A stretch of DNA of 64,000 nucleotides from Atrichornis clamosus (taxonomy: Eukaryota > Chordata > Aves > Passeriformes > Menuridae). The position numbers were made by a program, and so were the translations under genes. The stretch is taken from positions 1-64,000 of the forward strand of contig WBMZ01005389.1 of assembly GCA_013400975.1 (NCBI GenBank). Reading direction: 5' to 3'. Position 1 is the first letter of the stretch. Each line of letters starts with the position of its first letter. Positions 13,106-30,590 of this stretch are shown here, in pieces. Under the pieces are notes generated by a model. It had not been told where the DNA came from. It ran no database searches and worked only from the letters and a program-made list of their open reading frames with translations.

Positions 13106-16100
13106 TAAAATACATATTTTCTCTGATGGCAAAACTGATTGAAAAGGTTCCTGCTGCTTTGCACCAATTCATCATTCACTTGTTTGTGTTGTGGTGACAA
13201 ATGGTTTTTGATCTTAAATCAAACAGATTAAAAAAACCACCCCTCTGAATGGATGATAGGGTAAAGCTTTTGCATCTCACGGTACTGCAAAGGGACTCCT
13301 CTATAAGTGTCAATTATTGTGCCTGATACTACTATGGGTAGTACTTCTAGAGTGTTCATTACTGTGGGCTACAGGGAGAAGTCAGACCCTCAAGTGTCCA
13401 ACCAATAGACATGTATTTGAATTGTCTGAAAAGTTGGGTTTTTTTTTAAAGAAAAATCCTGTTATGTCCAGGGACATAGAAGGAAAAACAATAGAGATTT
13501 TCTGATTTTTAGGGGGTTTTTTAGTGGATGATGAAAAACGTTGAAAGCATAAATGAGTCAAGAACGTCAGATTTTGTAAAGATTGTGGTCTTTTTGTCTC
13601 CATGTTATGGATACTTTCCCATAGCACATTGTCAGATCTTCAAAATGAATCTAGGCAAAACAGACCGAAGCTAAACCAAAATGTTAAGCCAAATCCAAAA
13701 GAGGTCTGAGACGTTTTCACCACAATGTTGTATTAATATTAGAGGCAAGAACTGTTCTCTCCTTTGTATTTGTTCGGTTCTGAGAGTCATGAAAGGCCAG
13801 TAAATTATATGTACTAGACAGTGGCTAGTTACACCTACTCTAATCTCAGTGGGATTTTCCCCATTCTAGGGAATTCCCAAGAGGGAAGAAAGCAAGTTTT
13901 GATCAGTGATTCAGAGAGAACAAAATCAAAGCTACATTCTAGAGCTTTACATTATATTACTTTTTATTAAGTCAGTTTTAAATTCAGTATTTCTGCTGCT
14001 ACTTTCATACCCCATATCATCTTCCCTTTCTTCAGGAATTTAAAAAAAAATCTGAATGTTTTGATAGTATTTAAATGACAGCCATTTCAGGCATTTTAGG
14101 TGATACTTAATCTAATGTAGAAATTCTCTTCCCCTCTGAGTTGCCTGATGAGAATACTGTTGGGGTGTTTTTTAGAGAAAAATACTTGTGCTTTTCTATT
14201 TTCCTTTCTCATGCATGTCATTCCTCTGAATCATATTGATGCTTTATGCTTTTCTTCAATATATCTAATGAGCTAAGTATACTGTAGTACTTAAGCAAAC
14301 CTTAGCTACACAATGTTCAGCGTTTTCAACACAAAGTAGCATCAAGTGTAAGTTCCAACTTTGGCTCAAGGTGGTCTGGTTGTACTGCTGCCAGCAGAGG
14401 CTCTCCTGCTCCTCCCTTCACAGGCCCACCTTGGCTGCTCTGTAGTAAGTTGGATGAATTTAGTGATCCAAATGAAAATGACCCTTTGAACAAAAGTGTT
14501 TTGAATTAGGAAGCTCTATAAGCAATAAAAGCAATGTAAGAAAAAACAGTGGAGAAACGCTCCTGAGAAGAGGGCATGGCTTCACATGAGCTTAAACTAG
14601 CAGTAATAATCTTTGTAGTACTTTCATGTGTTGAAAACAATGAACAAACAGCAGTTAGGTGTCAAGAATTAGAAGCAAACCATGATTAATTTCAGGATGA
14701 ATTTATGCAAATTCTGCTTAATATACATCTCTCCCTTTCCCCTTCTTCATACTTTCTATCTCAGAATGTGACCTTGTCACTGCTAAGATGGGAACTTTTT
14801 GAGAAAACCCAGAATACTGGGGAAATGTGCATTAATGACTCAGTACGTTGTGCTGTGCTTTCACCTCTGGTTCAGTGCTGCAACACGGTACTAAAGGGTT
14901 CTGTTCTGGTTTTAATGCCATCCTTCCAAAGGGATGTTTGTCTGAAACTACAAATGCTAATCAGCTCTAGCCTCTAAGGGAACTCGTGGCACACACTTAC
15001 GGGAAGAGAGGGTTGAAGTTAGAGCAGTGGTAAAATTCTTACGTGTGTACCTTTATTCATCCTAAACCTCGGAAACATAAGTGGATGTAAGATTCTTCAT
15101 TTGTCACAAACAAATGTGGGCAGCATTCCTGTGTGCTTTACATTTAAATATTGTTTTGTAAAAACTCGGTTGAAATTCTGAGTGATTATATTCCTTGTTT
15201 GTAATGCCCAGAGTAATTCAAGATGTTTCAGTCTGAACTTTCCTCTATTAATATGATTCAGTAGTACAGTGCACAATTTGCAAAACATACAGTAGTTTTA
15301 TTTTACTTATAATGTGTTGGGAGTTTTCAAGTTCAGCTTCTGGTTGCTTATAAGACATGAGAGCTCAGTATCCTTTGCACCATTTATCCTCTCAAAGCTG
15401 AGCACAATTCGTTACATAAGCAAGAGAAGTCTGTTGAATAGTAACTTATTTTGGGTTTTTCAGGTCAGTGTTTTCAAGTTATGTCAAAGTTGTAAATGGC
15501 TTTACAAATCAGTTTATGTAATAATTCTGAAAGCACATGTGATGTTTTTTCTAATTAACTTATTTAGCCTAGTTTTGGAGTAACGTTAGCTGTTTCATCA
15601 CTTTTTGGCTATTTTGGGTATTCTTTGTGACACCATCAATAAGCCAAGAATTTATAGGGTTTCTTAATCATAGAGATTACTCATCACTGCCTGCTCATAA
15701 CAGAAGCATGAAATGCACATTAAAATTGTCTGATACGAATCAAAAGTTAGTATAGTTGCAGAATTAAATGATGAGAGAATAGTGTTTTATTAGCAAGAAA
15801 ACCCCCAAACCTTTCATGAATACTGGTTTCAGTGAAAGTGAAACGTGCAGGCTTATATATAGGTCAGTACTCTGAATTTGTTTAATATGGAAAATAAAAA
15901 TAGGCTTCTGGAATGGAGAATTGGTCTGAAGTGATTGGCAATCATGCCTAAAATGAAATAAGGTGGAGGGTTTGTTTGTAGTGAGCTAGAGGAACTTGCT
16001 GCATGTTCTTGCTCAGTCTGTTTTAGCCTATTTTTAAAATTGGCTAGTTATAAATCACTCTTTCAACTTGATCCTTTGCCCTTTGCCTTGTACCTTTTCA

Positions 16101-16187
16101 TCAAAACAATAAAAAAGGTCATTTCCCGGTCTTCCACAAGCTGTTTGATTCCCACAGGCAGTTGTTATGCCATGCTGCTTGAAACGC

Positions 16188-16300
16188 TGAGACCCAAATT
16201 CTCATCTCACCAAGCCTGTTTTCTCACCCGTGAAATTATGATGCTTCCACTGGAGTTGCACGTTGATGACAACATAAAAGAGAGAAGAATCAAGTCATAG
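16188..16300. repeat. Degenerate palindromic MITE-like relic (uncertain)
   Basis: The segment begins 'gacccaaattctcatctca', contains 'ccactggagttgcac' in the middle and ends with 'gagagaagaatcaag'. This order of paired ends around a CACTGGAGTTRCA core recurs in shortened form at 35688-35835 and 51725-51785. It suggests decayed copies of one old palindromic non-autonomous transposon family. I do not assert a family name. Confidence 0.4.
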
Positions 16301-16550
16301 TCTGGCCACTGTTAAAACGATAATATTTATGGTCGAACATACTTCTTGAAAATGCATATGAACTCTGAGCAGTGCTATTAGCAGATGTGTGCTGGAATCA
16401 CGAAGATTGTTAATCTTTGTCTAAAAATATATTAACTTTTTGTGGAAGCAAATTCTATTTAGAATAAGCTATACTCTTTAAAAAAAAACAGCCTAAGGAA
16501 AATGAATTGAGACTTGATGCCATTTTCATACTGCAGAATTTAAATGAGAA

Positions 16551-16755
16551 GACAGTGTGAGCTGGTGGATTGAGCTGATCTCCATTTTTGGTTTTGCCAC
16601 TGGCTTCTTGACTGACCCAAGGCACGAAAAGGCAAAATGCCTTGACTGAGTTCCATACCTGCAAAACAGGAATAATGATGTTGTTCTGCTTTTTAAGGTG
16701 TAGTGAGATGTGTAGATGAAAGGAATTATACAAGAGCTGCTATTAATATTTATTA
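16551..16755 (+). mobile_element. MIR-like ancient SINE
   Basis: The order 'cagtgtgagctggtggattgag', 'ttttgccactggc', 'tgacccaaggca', 'actgagttccatacctgc', 'aaaacaggaataatgatg' and 'taaggtgtagtgagatg' follows the body and core of the mammalian-wide interspersed repeat (CORE-SINE), diverged but colinear over about 200 bases. It is a fossil SINE in sense orientation to RBKS. Confidence 0.7.
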
Positions 16756-17086
16756 CCAAGGCTGGGTGAAACATTGTTCCTTACTGAATGGCATGTAATT
16801 TTAGATGTGTGTATGCAGTCCCCTGGCAGTGGCTGAAGAGGAGCTTCCTCAGCTGAGTTTTGTGGCCTTCATTCTCTGGTTCACAACCATCTCTCCTTTG
16901 GCTTTCAGTGGTGAAAATGGTGATAAATTACAGATATTGCCATTAATGAACATTGTTTAACTATTACTATTTATCTATACTCTTTATTGTTACACGTTTT
17001 TCTCTGAAAATGTACGGTTACTCATTGTTGTAAACAATCTCCCAGATGCTGCTGTGGGCAAACAGTGTTAACTTAGCAATCCTATC

Positions 17087-17091
<5 letters not shown>

Positions 17092-17120
<29 letters not shown>
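17092..17120. repeat. (AT)n microsatellite
   Basis: An uninterrupted alternating A-T run of 29 bases, flanked by non-repetitive sequence. Confidence 0.97.
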
Positions 17121-17125
<5 letters not shown>

Positions 17126-17740
17126 CCTATAAGTAAATTTTTTAAAGGCTGTTGTATTTTTATTGAAAATGGTTTAAACTTTTCCCAACAAAATGTTCCC
17201 GGCTCTGCATCTCTGGAAACAAGTGGTATTAAGTGTATGTGTGACTCTTTTGGGGTTTATCTGTGGTCACCCACACAAAAGAAACCTGACTGTGTACAGT
17301 ATCCTCACACTAAAATCTGGGGTGCTGTGTTAGAGTGTCTCTGTTAGGAGAGTCTGCATCCCTACCTGCTTCTCTCTGGAAACTGTAGCTACTGATGAAG
17401 CACAGATCTGTAACAACTCCTTCCAAACAAAAATCTTAATTTCTGGGAGTTTGGGACTGGTTTGTCTTTGCTAGTTTCATTTTAGGTTAACTTGATGTTC
17501 TAATGATCCTAAACCTTTGAACTGATGAATGCTGTAATTGAAAATGAGAGGGAGGAAAAAATGTTTGCTTTTTCCTGAGAATTTCCAGTAAATTAGGCTG
17601 TGCTCTGTCGTTAGTTTTGTAAGATTCTGCAAACACCCATATGCCCCAGAAGGTGCAGCATAAGTTCAGAAAGTAATATACACATATTCTTCATATCCTT
17701 TCAAAAAACAATCTGTAATGATTGCCTAGTGCAGAAGTAT

Positions 17741-17965
17741 AGAATCATAGAACATTCAGGGTTGGAAGGAGCCTTAAAGTTCATCTAGTCTCAACCTCTC
17801 CTGCCATGAGTAGGGATACCTCCCATTAGACCAGGTTGCTCAAGGCTGTATCCAACCTGACTTTGAACACTGCTAGGGTTGGGGCATCCACAGCCTCCAT
17901 GGGCAACCTGTTCCAGTGTCTTTATTACCCTCCCCAAAAAAAAATTTCTTCCTAATAGCTAATTT
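17741..17965 (-). mobile_element. CR1 3' end fragment, antisense
   Basis: It starts with 'agaatcatagaac', the reverse complement of the CR1 terminal repeat, and continues with 'gggttggaaggagcc', 'caaggctgtatccaacctg' and 'caacctgttccagtgtc'. These are typical CR1 3' UTR blocks read on the opposite strand. It is truncated at its 5' end near 17965. Confidence 0.9.
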
Positions 17966-17999
17966 TTTGTTCTAAATTGGAAGGGTAGTAATTTTCAAA

Positions 18000-18430
18000 G
18001 AGTCACAGAATAGTTTAAATTGGAAGGGACCACAGTGGGCCATGTGTTCCAAGCTCCCTGTTCAAGCAGGATCATGCTGGAGCACATGGCACAGGTTTGC
18101 ATCCAGGCAGTTCTTGAATATCTCCAGTGAGGGAGACCTGTTAGTCACCCACACAGTAGAGAAGCTCTTCCTCATGCTCAGGTGGAACTTCCTGTGCATC
18201 AGTTTCTGCCCATTGCCTCTTGTCCTGTTGCTCAGCACCCCTGAGCAGAGCCTGGCTCCATCCTCTTGGCACCCTGCCTTGAGAGATCGATAGGCATTTA
18301 TGAGGTGCTCTCTCAGTCACATCTTCTTGGGACGGAACAGGCCCAGCTCTCTCAGCCTTTCCTCATATGTGTGGTGCTCCAGTTCCTTAATCATTGTTGT
18401 TGCCCTCCACTGGACCCTACTGAGGAGCTC
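18000..18430 (-). mobile_element. CR1 fragment, antisense (3' UTR and end of ORF2 region)
   Basis: It starts with 'agtcacagaatag', then 'ttggaagggaccac', 'ctcaggtggaacttcctg', 'ttgcctcttgtcctgttgc', 'ctctctcagcctttcctcata' and 'ttgccctccactggaccct'. This is the CR1 3' region in reverse and extends into the end of the reverse-transcriptase ORF, with no intact frame. It lies about 35 bases beyond the previous CR1 in the same orientation, but has its own 3' end, so it is a separate insertion. Confidence 0.9.
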
Positions 18431-19583
18431 AGATCTCAGTTTTTGAATTTTGAAGCTGCTGTAAGATTCATTGGTAAAATTATGCTATAAATTGACAAAT
18501 GGAGCTGAAGTTAATCTCTTCATCATTAGGGCAGATTCTTCTGCATTCTTTGAGACTCACATTCCCCATGCTCCCTTTCTATCCTGCAGACTTCTGGAAA
18601 CCTGTCTGAGGTAACTGTCGTTGACTGAACAAGTTGCTAGGATATCATAGAATGCCTTCCCTCCCCACATGTTGTGAACTTGTTTCTAGCTTAAGAGATT
18701 TAAAAATTACATTTTTAGGCCTTGTACCTGGAGTGCATGGCTTGAGAAGGCAGAAATTTTGGTAATCCGAGTGTTGGAAATGCATCTTTGAGTTACGTAT
18801 TTTAACAGAAATGACAAAAGTCAGGTAGTCTTTTGCGTTCCAAGAAATTCTTCCACATAGTCTCAGTGGCATCGTTTATTCATTTCAGCTTTTATTGGAG
18901 ATAACAAAGCATCTGGTACGGTGAACAAAATTGCAGTTTTGTTTTGTTTTTTTCCAAAATGGAAATGAAACCAGAATATACTCTTGATGGCTTTCAGCTT
19001 GTATTAGTGCATCTGGTTCTGGGCACCCATCCCCAGAAGGATGCAAATGTAATTGGACTGCATTCAAGAAAAAACAAAATGCTGTGAAGTTGTAAAGCTT
19101 GATTTGTAAGAGAAAAACTTAGAAAAATGTTAAATATGTGCAGTGTTCGTGTGTGACAGCAGAGGAGAGGAAGGTTTTGGTAACGATTACAATTCTGAGG
19201 GGTGTGAACACCAACAGACTGAAAAATTACTTAAGAATAGTTTAAGAAGGTATAATTAGATGTAATGGAATTAAATGAACTATATGTAAACTTACAGTAA
19301 AAAAGATCCCCCATAAACAGTGAGACCTGTAGATTTATTATTTATCTGTATTGAGTTAGCATTGGGGAATCTCAGTCAGGGATCAAGTACTTCTTTTCCT
19401 GTAGAAACATGGAACACGAACAAAAGAAATACAGTCCCTGTCTTGAGTAATAAACAAGAAGCTTGACTGGGTGGCATATAAAGAATAAACTTAAACTAGT
19501 AGGATGTGGAGTAGAGACCCTAAAAGGTCTTTTGAGTATCTTTCAGTCTTGGTGACTAACTGTTGAGCCATTTAGGATAATAA

Positions 19584-25266
<5,683 letters not shown>

Positions 25267-25330
25267 GTTGGGAAGGATTCCTTTGGAAATGACTATGTTG
25301 ATAACTTGAAGAAGAATGGTATTTCTACAG
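25267..25330 (+). CDS. RBKS: RBKS exon 3, residues 62-82 (+1 base)
   Basis: The exon encodes VGKDSFGNDYVDNLKKNGIST plus the first base of residue 83. The GxDxxGxxYxxxLxxxGI pattern is the conserved PfkB segment after the GGKGAN loop and helps form the substrate-lid region. The acceptor is tatag|G at 25266 and the donor ACAG|gtaaat at 25331. Length is 64 bases, going from phase 0 to phase 1, which fits exon 4. The match to vertebrate ribokinase is clear along the whole exon. Confidence 0.95.
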
Positions 25331-28064
25331 GTAAATTTTTACTTTAAACAAAGATTTTGTATTATTTTTAAACTTTAAAAACTGGTAGTGGAGGATTTAT
25401 TCTTTTTTGCCTTATTGGATATGTTTTACCATTCAGAACTATGAATAACTATTTTGATGCAGCTGGGAGGAATGAATGAATCTGAGAGAGAATATGGGGA
25501 CTTCTGAAATCACTAAAAATAAAATGTTGTGTTATTACCTCTAAACCTCAGATGATTGCATCAGTGCAAGTCACCTGATGATAACTTGCTGTTATGCAAT
25601 TGTTTAGTCTGGCATTAATGATGATAATGCCTGGTGAGAAATTGAAAAATTCAGTCTGATTATTCATTCTCAACTTCATGTTGGGGAGGGATGGAGTGAA
25701 AATTCAATGGTAAACTCAGTACGTTTCACCTTTGCTTTGTGAACCGACCCACGCAGTCATTTTAGAGACTGCAGCTGATGTTAGCACACATACATGCGAA
25801 AATCAATGTTAAAAGGCTTTCAGAAAAGGAAAATTACGCATCCACAATATTCTGTAATTTTTGCACCTTTGTAAAACCAATTCCCTCTCTACTGTGCGCT
25901 GCTTAACTACATGATCACATTTTTGTCTGCACGACTCTTGTCTCATTCGGGGTGGACAAGGATGGACAACTCTAATCACTAAGTGCTAATTCAATATTCT
26001 GTTTATCTCTTCTGTTTAATATGCAGCCACAAGCTTAATCTACTGCTTTATTCAAATCCTGCCTTAAAGGCAGAACTATCAGTATTTTGTGGCCTTTGTT
26101 ATTATGCTTATCAGTGTAGCATTTAAATATTGCGCAAATAAATATATAGATTTATTCATTGCATATCTTTCAACTTAGGCAAGAAACCATGCAAGAATAC
26201 CATAAAAACAGTGTCTGTTAGTGTAGAGTTCTAAATGTGTCCAAAGCATGCCTACCTCATGTCTTTGATCATGTAAATAAAGCAATTATAATACATAGCA
26301 CTTAATAAAAATGCATATGCCACAAAGAACCTTAATGTTTTCTGATTTAAATGATTCATAATGTGATCTTAACATCAATTTTTAAATAGTCTTCATAGCA
26401 GCAAAGAAAATTGTAAGAAAAAATTTCAGAAATTCTATCATATTGCACTTCATTGATTCTGAGGTAGACCAGTTGAAGGGTTGGAACATTTATGTCCAAG
26501 GTAACAATTTCTGCTGAGTTAAAAATATCTCAGAATGGTGTTTCATTGTCACCTCCTACGTTGATCAGCCCTGGAGAAAAATAAGATGTACTGCTGGTGA
26601 GACTCATCCAGGATCTTAACTTCCATTCCAAGATCTGGAGACAAGGGTGATTCAGTGTGCAAAGATCTTTTTGCTTAGGATGGTCTTATTTCAGTCATGG
26701 GCTTTTCATCCCAGTTTAATCCTTTTCTAGCCTATCCCTGTTGTTGTACATAAGGATACTGGGTACTGGATGAAAATCCTTGCTGTAATGCTGGTTCTGC
26801 CAGCTCTCATATCTTGGATCCTTGTTATATGTCTTCTTTATGTTGCTCTTCTGTTTCCTGGCATATCACCATACCCCTTTTCTTTACAATTCCAATCTGT
26901 TTTGTAATTTTCTGTCTTCCACAACCAATCAGCCACCAGTGTTGCTCAGACCATTTAGGTCTTTACTGAGTTGTTGTTTCCTCTCCCACATTTGAACCAG
27001 GCAACTTGTTACTCCTGCTCCAAGAGCATGGAGAGTACAGAAGACACATGTTCTCTGCTTTCAATTCCAGTGTGCAGACCATGTTCATGATGAAAAGCAG
27101 CCATAATTGCAAGGGAAATTCTGCTCTGACCCTTGTAACGCTGAGCTAGACAAGGGCACCTCCAGGGCGAGTACCTGCAAGACTTCAGCAGAACCAAATG
27201 AGCGTGATGTTAGGTGTCTTTTCAGCTTTGCTCAAATCTGAGCAGATTGTTAATCTGGCTACAAAGGCACATCTTGAGTAAGAAGCCCACTTTTGCCCAG
27301 CATTAAGTCCATGTTCTAAAATGTTGGAACACCAGAGCTTCTTATCAAAAAGTCACCAAAATTTGTCTGAAATGAAATAGTAGATTTTTCTTAAATACCA
27401 TTCTTGGGAAGAAAAAAGAAACCCTCAACTCTTTGGACAGTTTTCTGTTACAGTAATACTGGCTTCTACTACCCGTTTCAGACCAGTGGTTAGTATTTGA
27501 CAAATTTGCTGACAGTTGAAAACAGGTTCCTATAGTAGAAAACATGGAACAATCTTCCTAACAGACAGTGCTGCCAGTGTCACGTCTAGTTAATTTATCT
27601 GAAAAATAATGCAAAGAGCAAACGTGTAACCCCATCACTGCTTTCACAATGCTTGTTAATATTACTGCTGAAATGCAAATCTACACAGAATCAGACACTG
27701 TGTTGTTTTAATATTTTTGTTTTTCTCCAACCTTGACTCTATTGTTTCATTGGATAAAAGAAATACTTCCAAGTAGGAGTAGAGTGCCTGAGAAGGCTGG
27801 ATAAATAACATGCTTTCTCTAAAGCAGAGATGAAGCCAAATTAAAGAATGTTGGACTTGCATTTCTGTTTTGTGGGTGTAAATTAACACTTTTTGTTGTT
27901 GTTAGCTTCTCTGGCATTGTTGCACATGAAAGAGTAATTAGCATTTTTAAATTGCTGGAGGTTATGGGTTCATTTTAGATTTAATTCGATTAAACTGCAT
28001 CACATACTATTGGTTGAAAGTAATGTATTGAACTAGTGCATGCTCTAACTTTTCCCTTTCTTAG
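25331..28064 (+). other. RBKS: RBKS intron 3 (2.7 kb)
   Basis: Phase 1 GT-AG intron, donor gtaaat, acceptor cccttttcttag-type polypyrimidine. AT-rich and non-coding; I see no recognisable repeat or gene. Confidence 0.92.
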
Positions 28065-28127
28065 CATTTGTAGGTCAAACTACAGATGCTGCTACTGGAA
28101 CTGCTTCAATAATTGTCAACAGTGAAG
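28065..28127 (+). CDS. RBKS: RBKS exon 4, residues 83-103 (+1 base)
   Basis: The exon encodes (A)FVGQTTDAATGTASIIVNSE plus one base. TGTASIIV is a typical ribokinase beta strand, with the ATGxA turn that packs over the sugar site. The acceptor is ttcttag|CA at 28064 and the donor GAAG|gtacat at 28128. Length is 63 bases, phase 1 to phase 1. Residue 83 reads Ala from the split codon G|CA; the mammalian protein has Glu at this variable position. Confidence 0.94.
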
Positions 28128-28344
28128 GTACATATTTCTGCTTTGAATTACCCTCTTTGTTCTGCCTTTACAGCCATAAAAGAAACCTTTGCCTTGTTAC
28201 TGTTAATTGTGGAATTATTTTTTCTACATTTTTTTCATGATCTTATTCACACTTCATTGCACTTCTGTTTATTTACAGGCATTGTTGTGAGATGAGTTAT
28301 CTAAAAGCAGCAGAATCAGATGCTAAAATTAGCTGTGTGATAGT

Positions 28345-28569
28345 CATAATTCAATCAGCCAGCTGATCTGTCTAGTTTTACATTTCCTGAACACATAGTG
28401 TATTAGAAGGTTAAAGCTCTCCTTTTCCACTACAACTTACCCAGCACTTTTACTATAGAATCATTTAGGTTGAAAAAGACCTTTAAGATCATGGAGTTCA
28501 ACCATTAACCCAGCACAGACAAGTCTACCACTAAGCTGTGTACCTAAGTGCCACATCTACATATCTTTT
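28345..28569 (+). repeat. Local duplication, copy A
   Basis: This block runs from 'cataattcaatcagccagc' to the CR1 portion ending 'catatctttt'. It matches copy B (29012-29237) almost throughout, with scattered substitutions and about one single-base indel, at an offset of about 667 bases. The left 110 bases are not CR1, so the match is a true duplication and not two independent CR1 insertions. Confidence 0.93.
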
Positions 28570-28725
28570 AAATACCTCTAGGGTTGGTGACTCAGCCACT
28601 TCCCTGTGCATCCTGTTCCAGTGCTTGACAACCCTTTTAGTGAAGAAATTTTTCTTAATATTCAATCTGAGTCTACCCTGGTGTAACTTGAGGCCATTTC
28701 CTCTGGTCCTATGAGGGAAGGGTTT
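28456..28725 (-). mobile_element. CR1 fragment, antisense
   Basis: 'gaatcatttaggttgaaaa' is the reversed CR1 3' end. It is followed by 'gaccttt-aagatcatggagttcaacc'-type sequence, 'gcatcctgttccagtgc', 'ttcttaatattcaat' and 'aggccatttcctctggtcc'. It is a 5'-truncated LINE fragment of about 270 bases with no open frame of note. Its 3' third is included in the local duplication. Confidence 0.88.
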
Positions 28726-29011
28726 GCCTCCTCAGGACACTAAGTCATTATGCCCTCAATCAGGAAAAGGAATTGTCCTTAGTATAAGGAGAAATATTTA
28801 TGTTGATCTTGTAATTTTACCACAATTCTTGATCCCAAGTTGTGTCTGCAGTGATGAGTACACAGTGAAACAGCTTTTTTTTTTCCCCTGTTAGTTTTCC
28901 TTAGCCTATGCCTTTGCTCTCACGTTGCAAGGGAAAAAATAAGGCTTGTTTTCATATTATTTTTCAAGATTGCTAAATGATCCTTAGAACACTTGATATC
29001 TTTTCCTCAAG

Positions 29012-29237
29012 CATAATTCAATCAGCCAGCTGATCTACCTAGTTTTATGTTGTCCTGAACACATAGTGTATTAGAAGGTTAAAGCTCTCCTTTCCCACTA
29101 CAAGTTACCCAGCACTTTGACTATCGAATCACTTAGGTTGAAAAAGACCTTTAAGATCACCCAGTCCACCCATTAACCTAGCATTTCCAAGTCTACCACT
29201 AAACCATCTACCTAAGTGCCACATGTACATGTCTTTT
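29012..29237 (+). repeat. Local duplication, copy B (with partial CR1)
   Basis: Second copy of the 28345-28569 block in the same orientation. It contains the reversed CR1 3' end from about 29124, but its CR1 stops near 29237 where copy A's continues to about 28725. Copy B is therefore the partial product, and the duplication followed the CR1 insertion. Confidence 0.92.
29124..29237 (-). mobile_element. Partial CR1 3' end carried by duplication copy B
   Basis: It begins 'cgaatcacttaggttgaaa' and corresponds base for base, with substitutions, to the first 114 bases of the CR1 at 28456-28725. It cuts off abruptly in the middle of the element. Confidence 0.87.
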
Positions 29238-30464
29238 CAAGCTATTTCCTCAAGCTATTGAGAGCACTTAAAAGAAGTCTGTCTAGACCAAAATACAGAA
29301 CTCAGGACTGATAATGTTTATGCAAACATAACAAATTAAGTGTGATTGGATTAGTTCACTTTTGGAGTTGCTAAGAGTCTTCATTTGAACAGCTGCCACA
29401 GCTTAGCTGATACATCAACCTAACAAGCTTCTATGTAACCTGATGGCAGTACACTGGGCTACAGCTCAAAATGGGAAAGGAAACATGACTATTTACTCGT
29501 GCAGCAGAACTGGCAAGGAACTGTGACTAAAGGCAAGTCTACACAGGAATACTCAGGAAAATTAGGCAAATTAGTTGGAGATGTGAGTTTAATTTTCCCT
29601 AAGTAAGATTAATCCAAACCTTGCATGACAGCTCTAATTCAGAAATAAGGTAGCGCCAATACGTTGGATAACCTGTGTACCTGACTCGTAACTTCCACCT
29701 CCTTTTCTTCATTTGGGTCAGCAGGTAGATTACCAGAGCAACTCTTGACTTATTTCTTATGCTGCCTACAGTCACTATGGCCATTGCGAATAGGAGAGAC
29801 AGTGGGAATCCCATAGTGCTCCCAGGCCTCGCTGTTTTGTACATGCTTTGCAGTCTAGGCTTTCTGTCCAGAGTAGCTGAATAAGAACCAGTCCTACTAC
29901 TTCCCAATTCACATGCATGGCCACCTAAGATAAACATAGTATACACTTGGATGAACAGAGGATGACCTGTAAAAATTTTAACACCATGAATTTTTTTCTG
30001 AAGGATAAGGAACAAAACAACCTTGTAGATGTAAAACCCTTGCAATCACTGGGAAAGGAAAACTGATTAGTCAGGGCCACAGGGTTCACAGTGGGCTATC
30101 TTACATGTTAGCATCAGTGTGAACGGTATATGACAGTCTTGTGATTCACATAGTGACATGAATAATGCATAATGTCATGTAGTTTGTGCTTTTGAGTAAC
30201 TGAAAAATCCTGTGTTAAGTTAGCGCTGGCCTCAAATTTAATTTAAAATCTAGGAGAAGAGCAAACCTGGTCAGAACTATGCTCTAAAGCAAACAGATGC
30301 ACAGAATTGGTAATGGTTCTGGTTGTTACTTCTCTCAAAAACCATCTGGCTTCTGAATTGAGTAAATTGCAGTAAAATAGCAGTACTTATGTGCTTTGCT
30401 GTTGCAAGAGACATTTCCTTTTTTTTCCTGTAGGCTGATTTGACCTAAACAGGTTTTACAGCAC

Positions 30465-30590
30465 TTTTCAAAGGGCTTGTCTACACATGCATGTTTTACT
30501 GCATGGCTGTGCTGGCATAACTGAAACACCACAGCACCCAATGGACTGATGTAAAGTAGTTTCTGCTAGTTCAAATTATACCTAAAAGGG
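30465..30590. repeat. Possible old DNA-transposon relic
   Basis: The segment starts 'aagggcttgtctacacatgc'. The CTTGTCTACRC motif recurs at 40527-40541, as at the ends of decayed non-autonomous transposons common in reptilian genomes. The boundaries and the family are uncertain. Confidence 0.3.
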
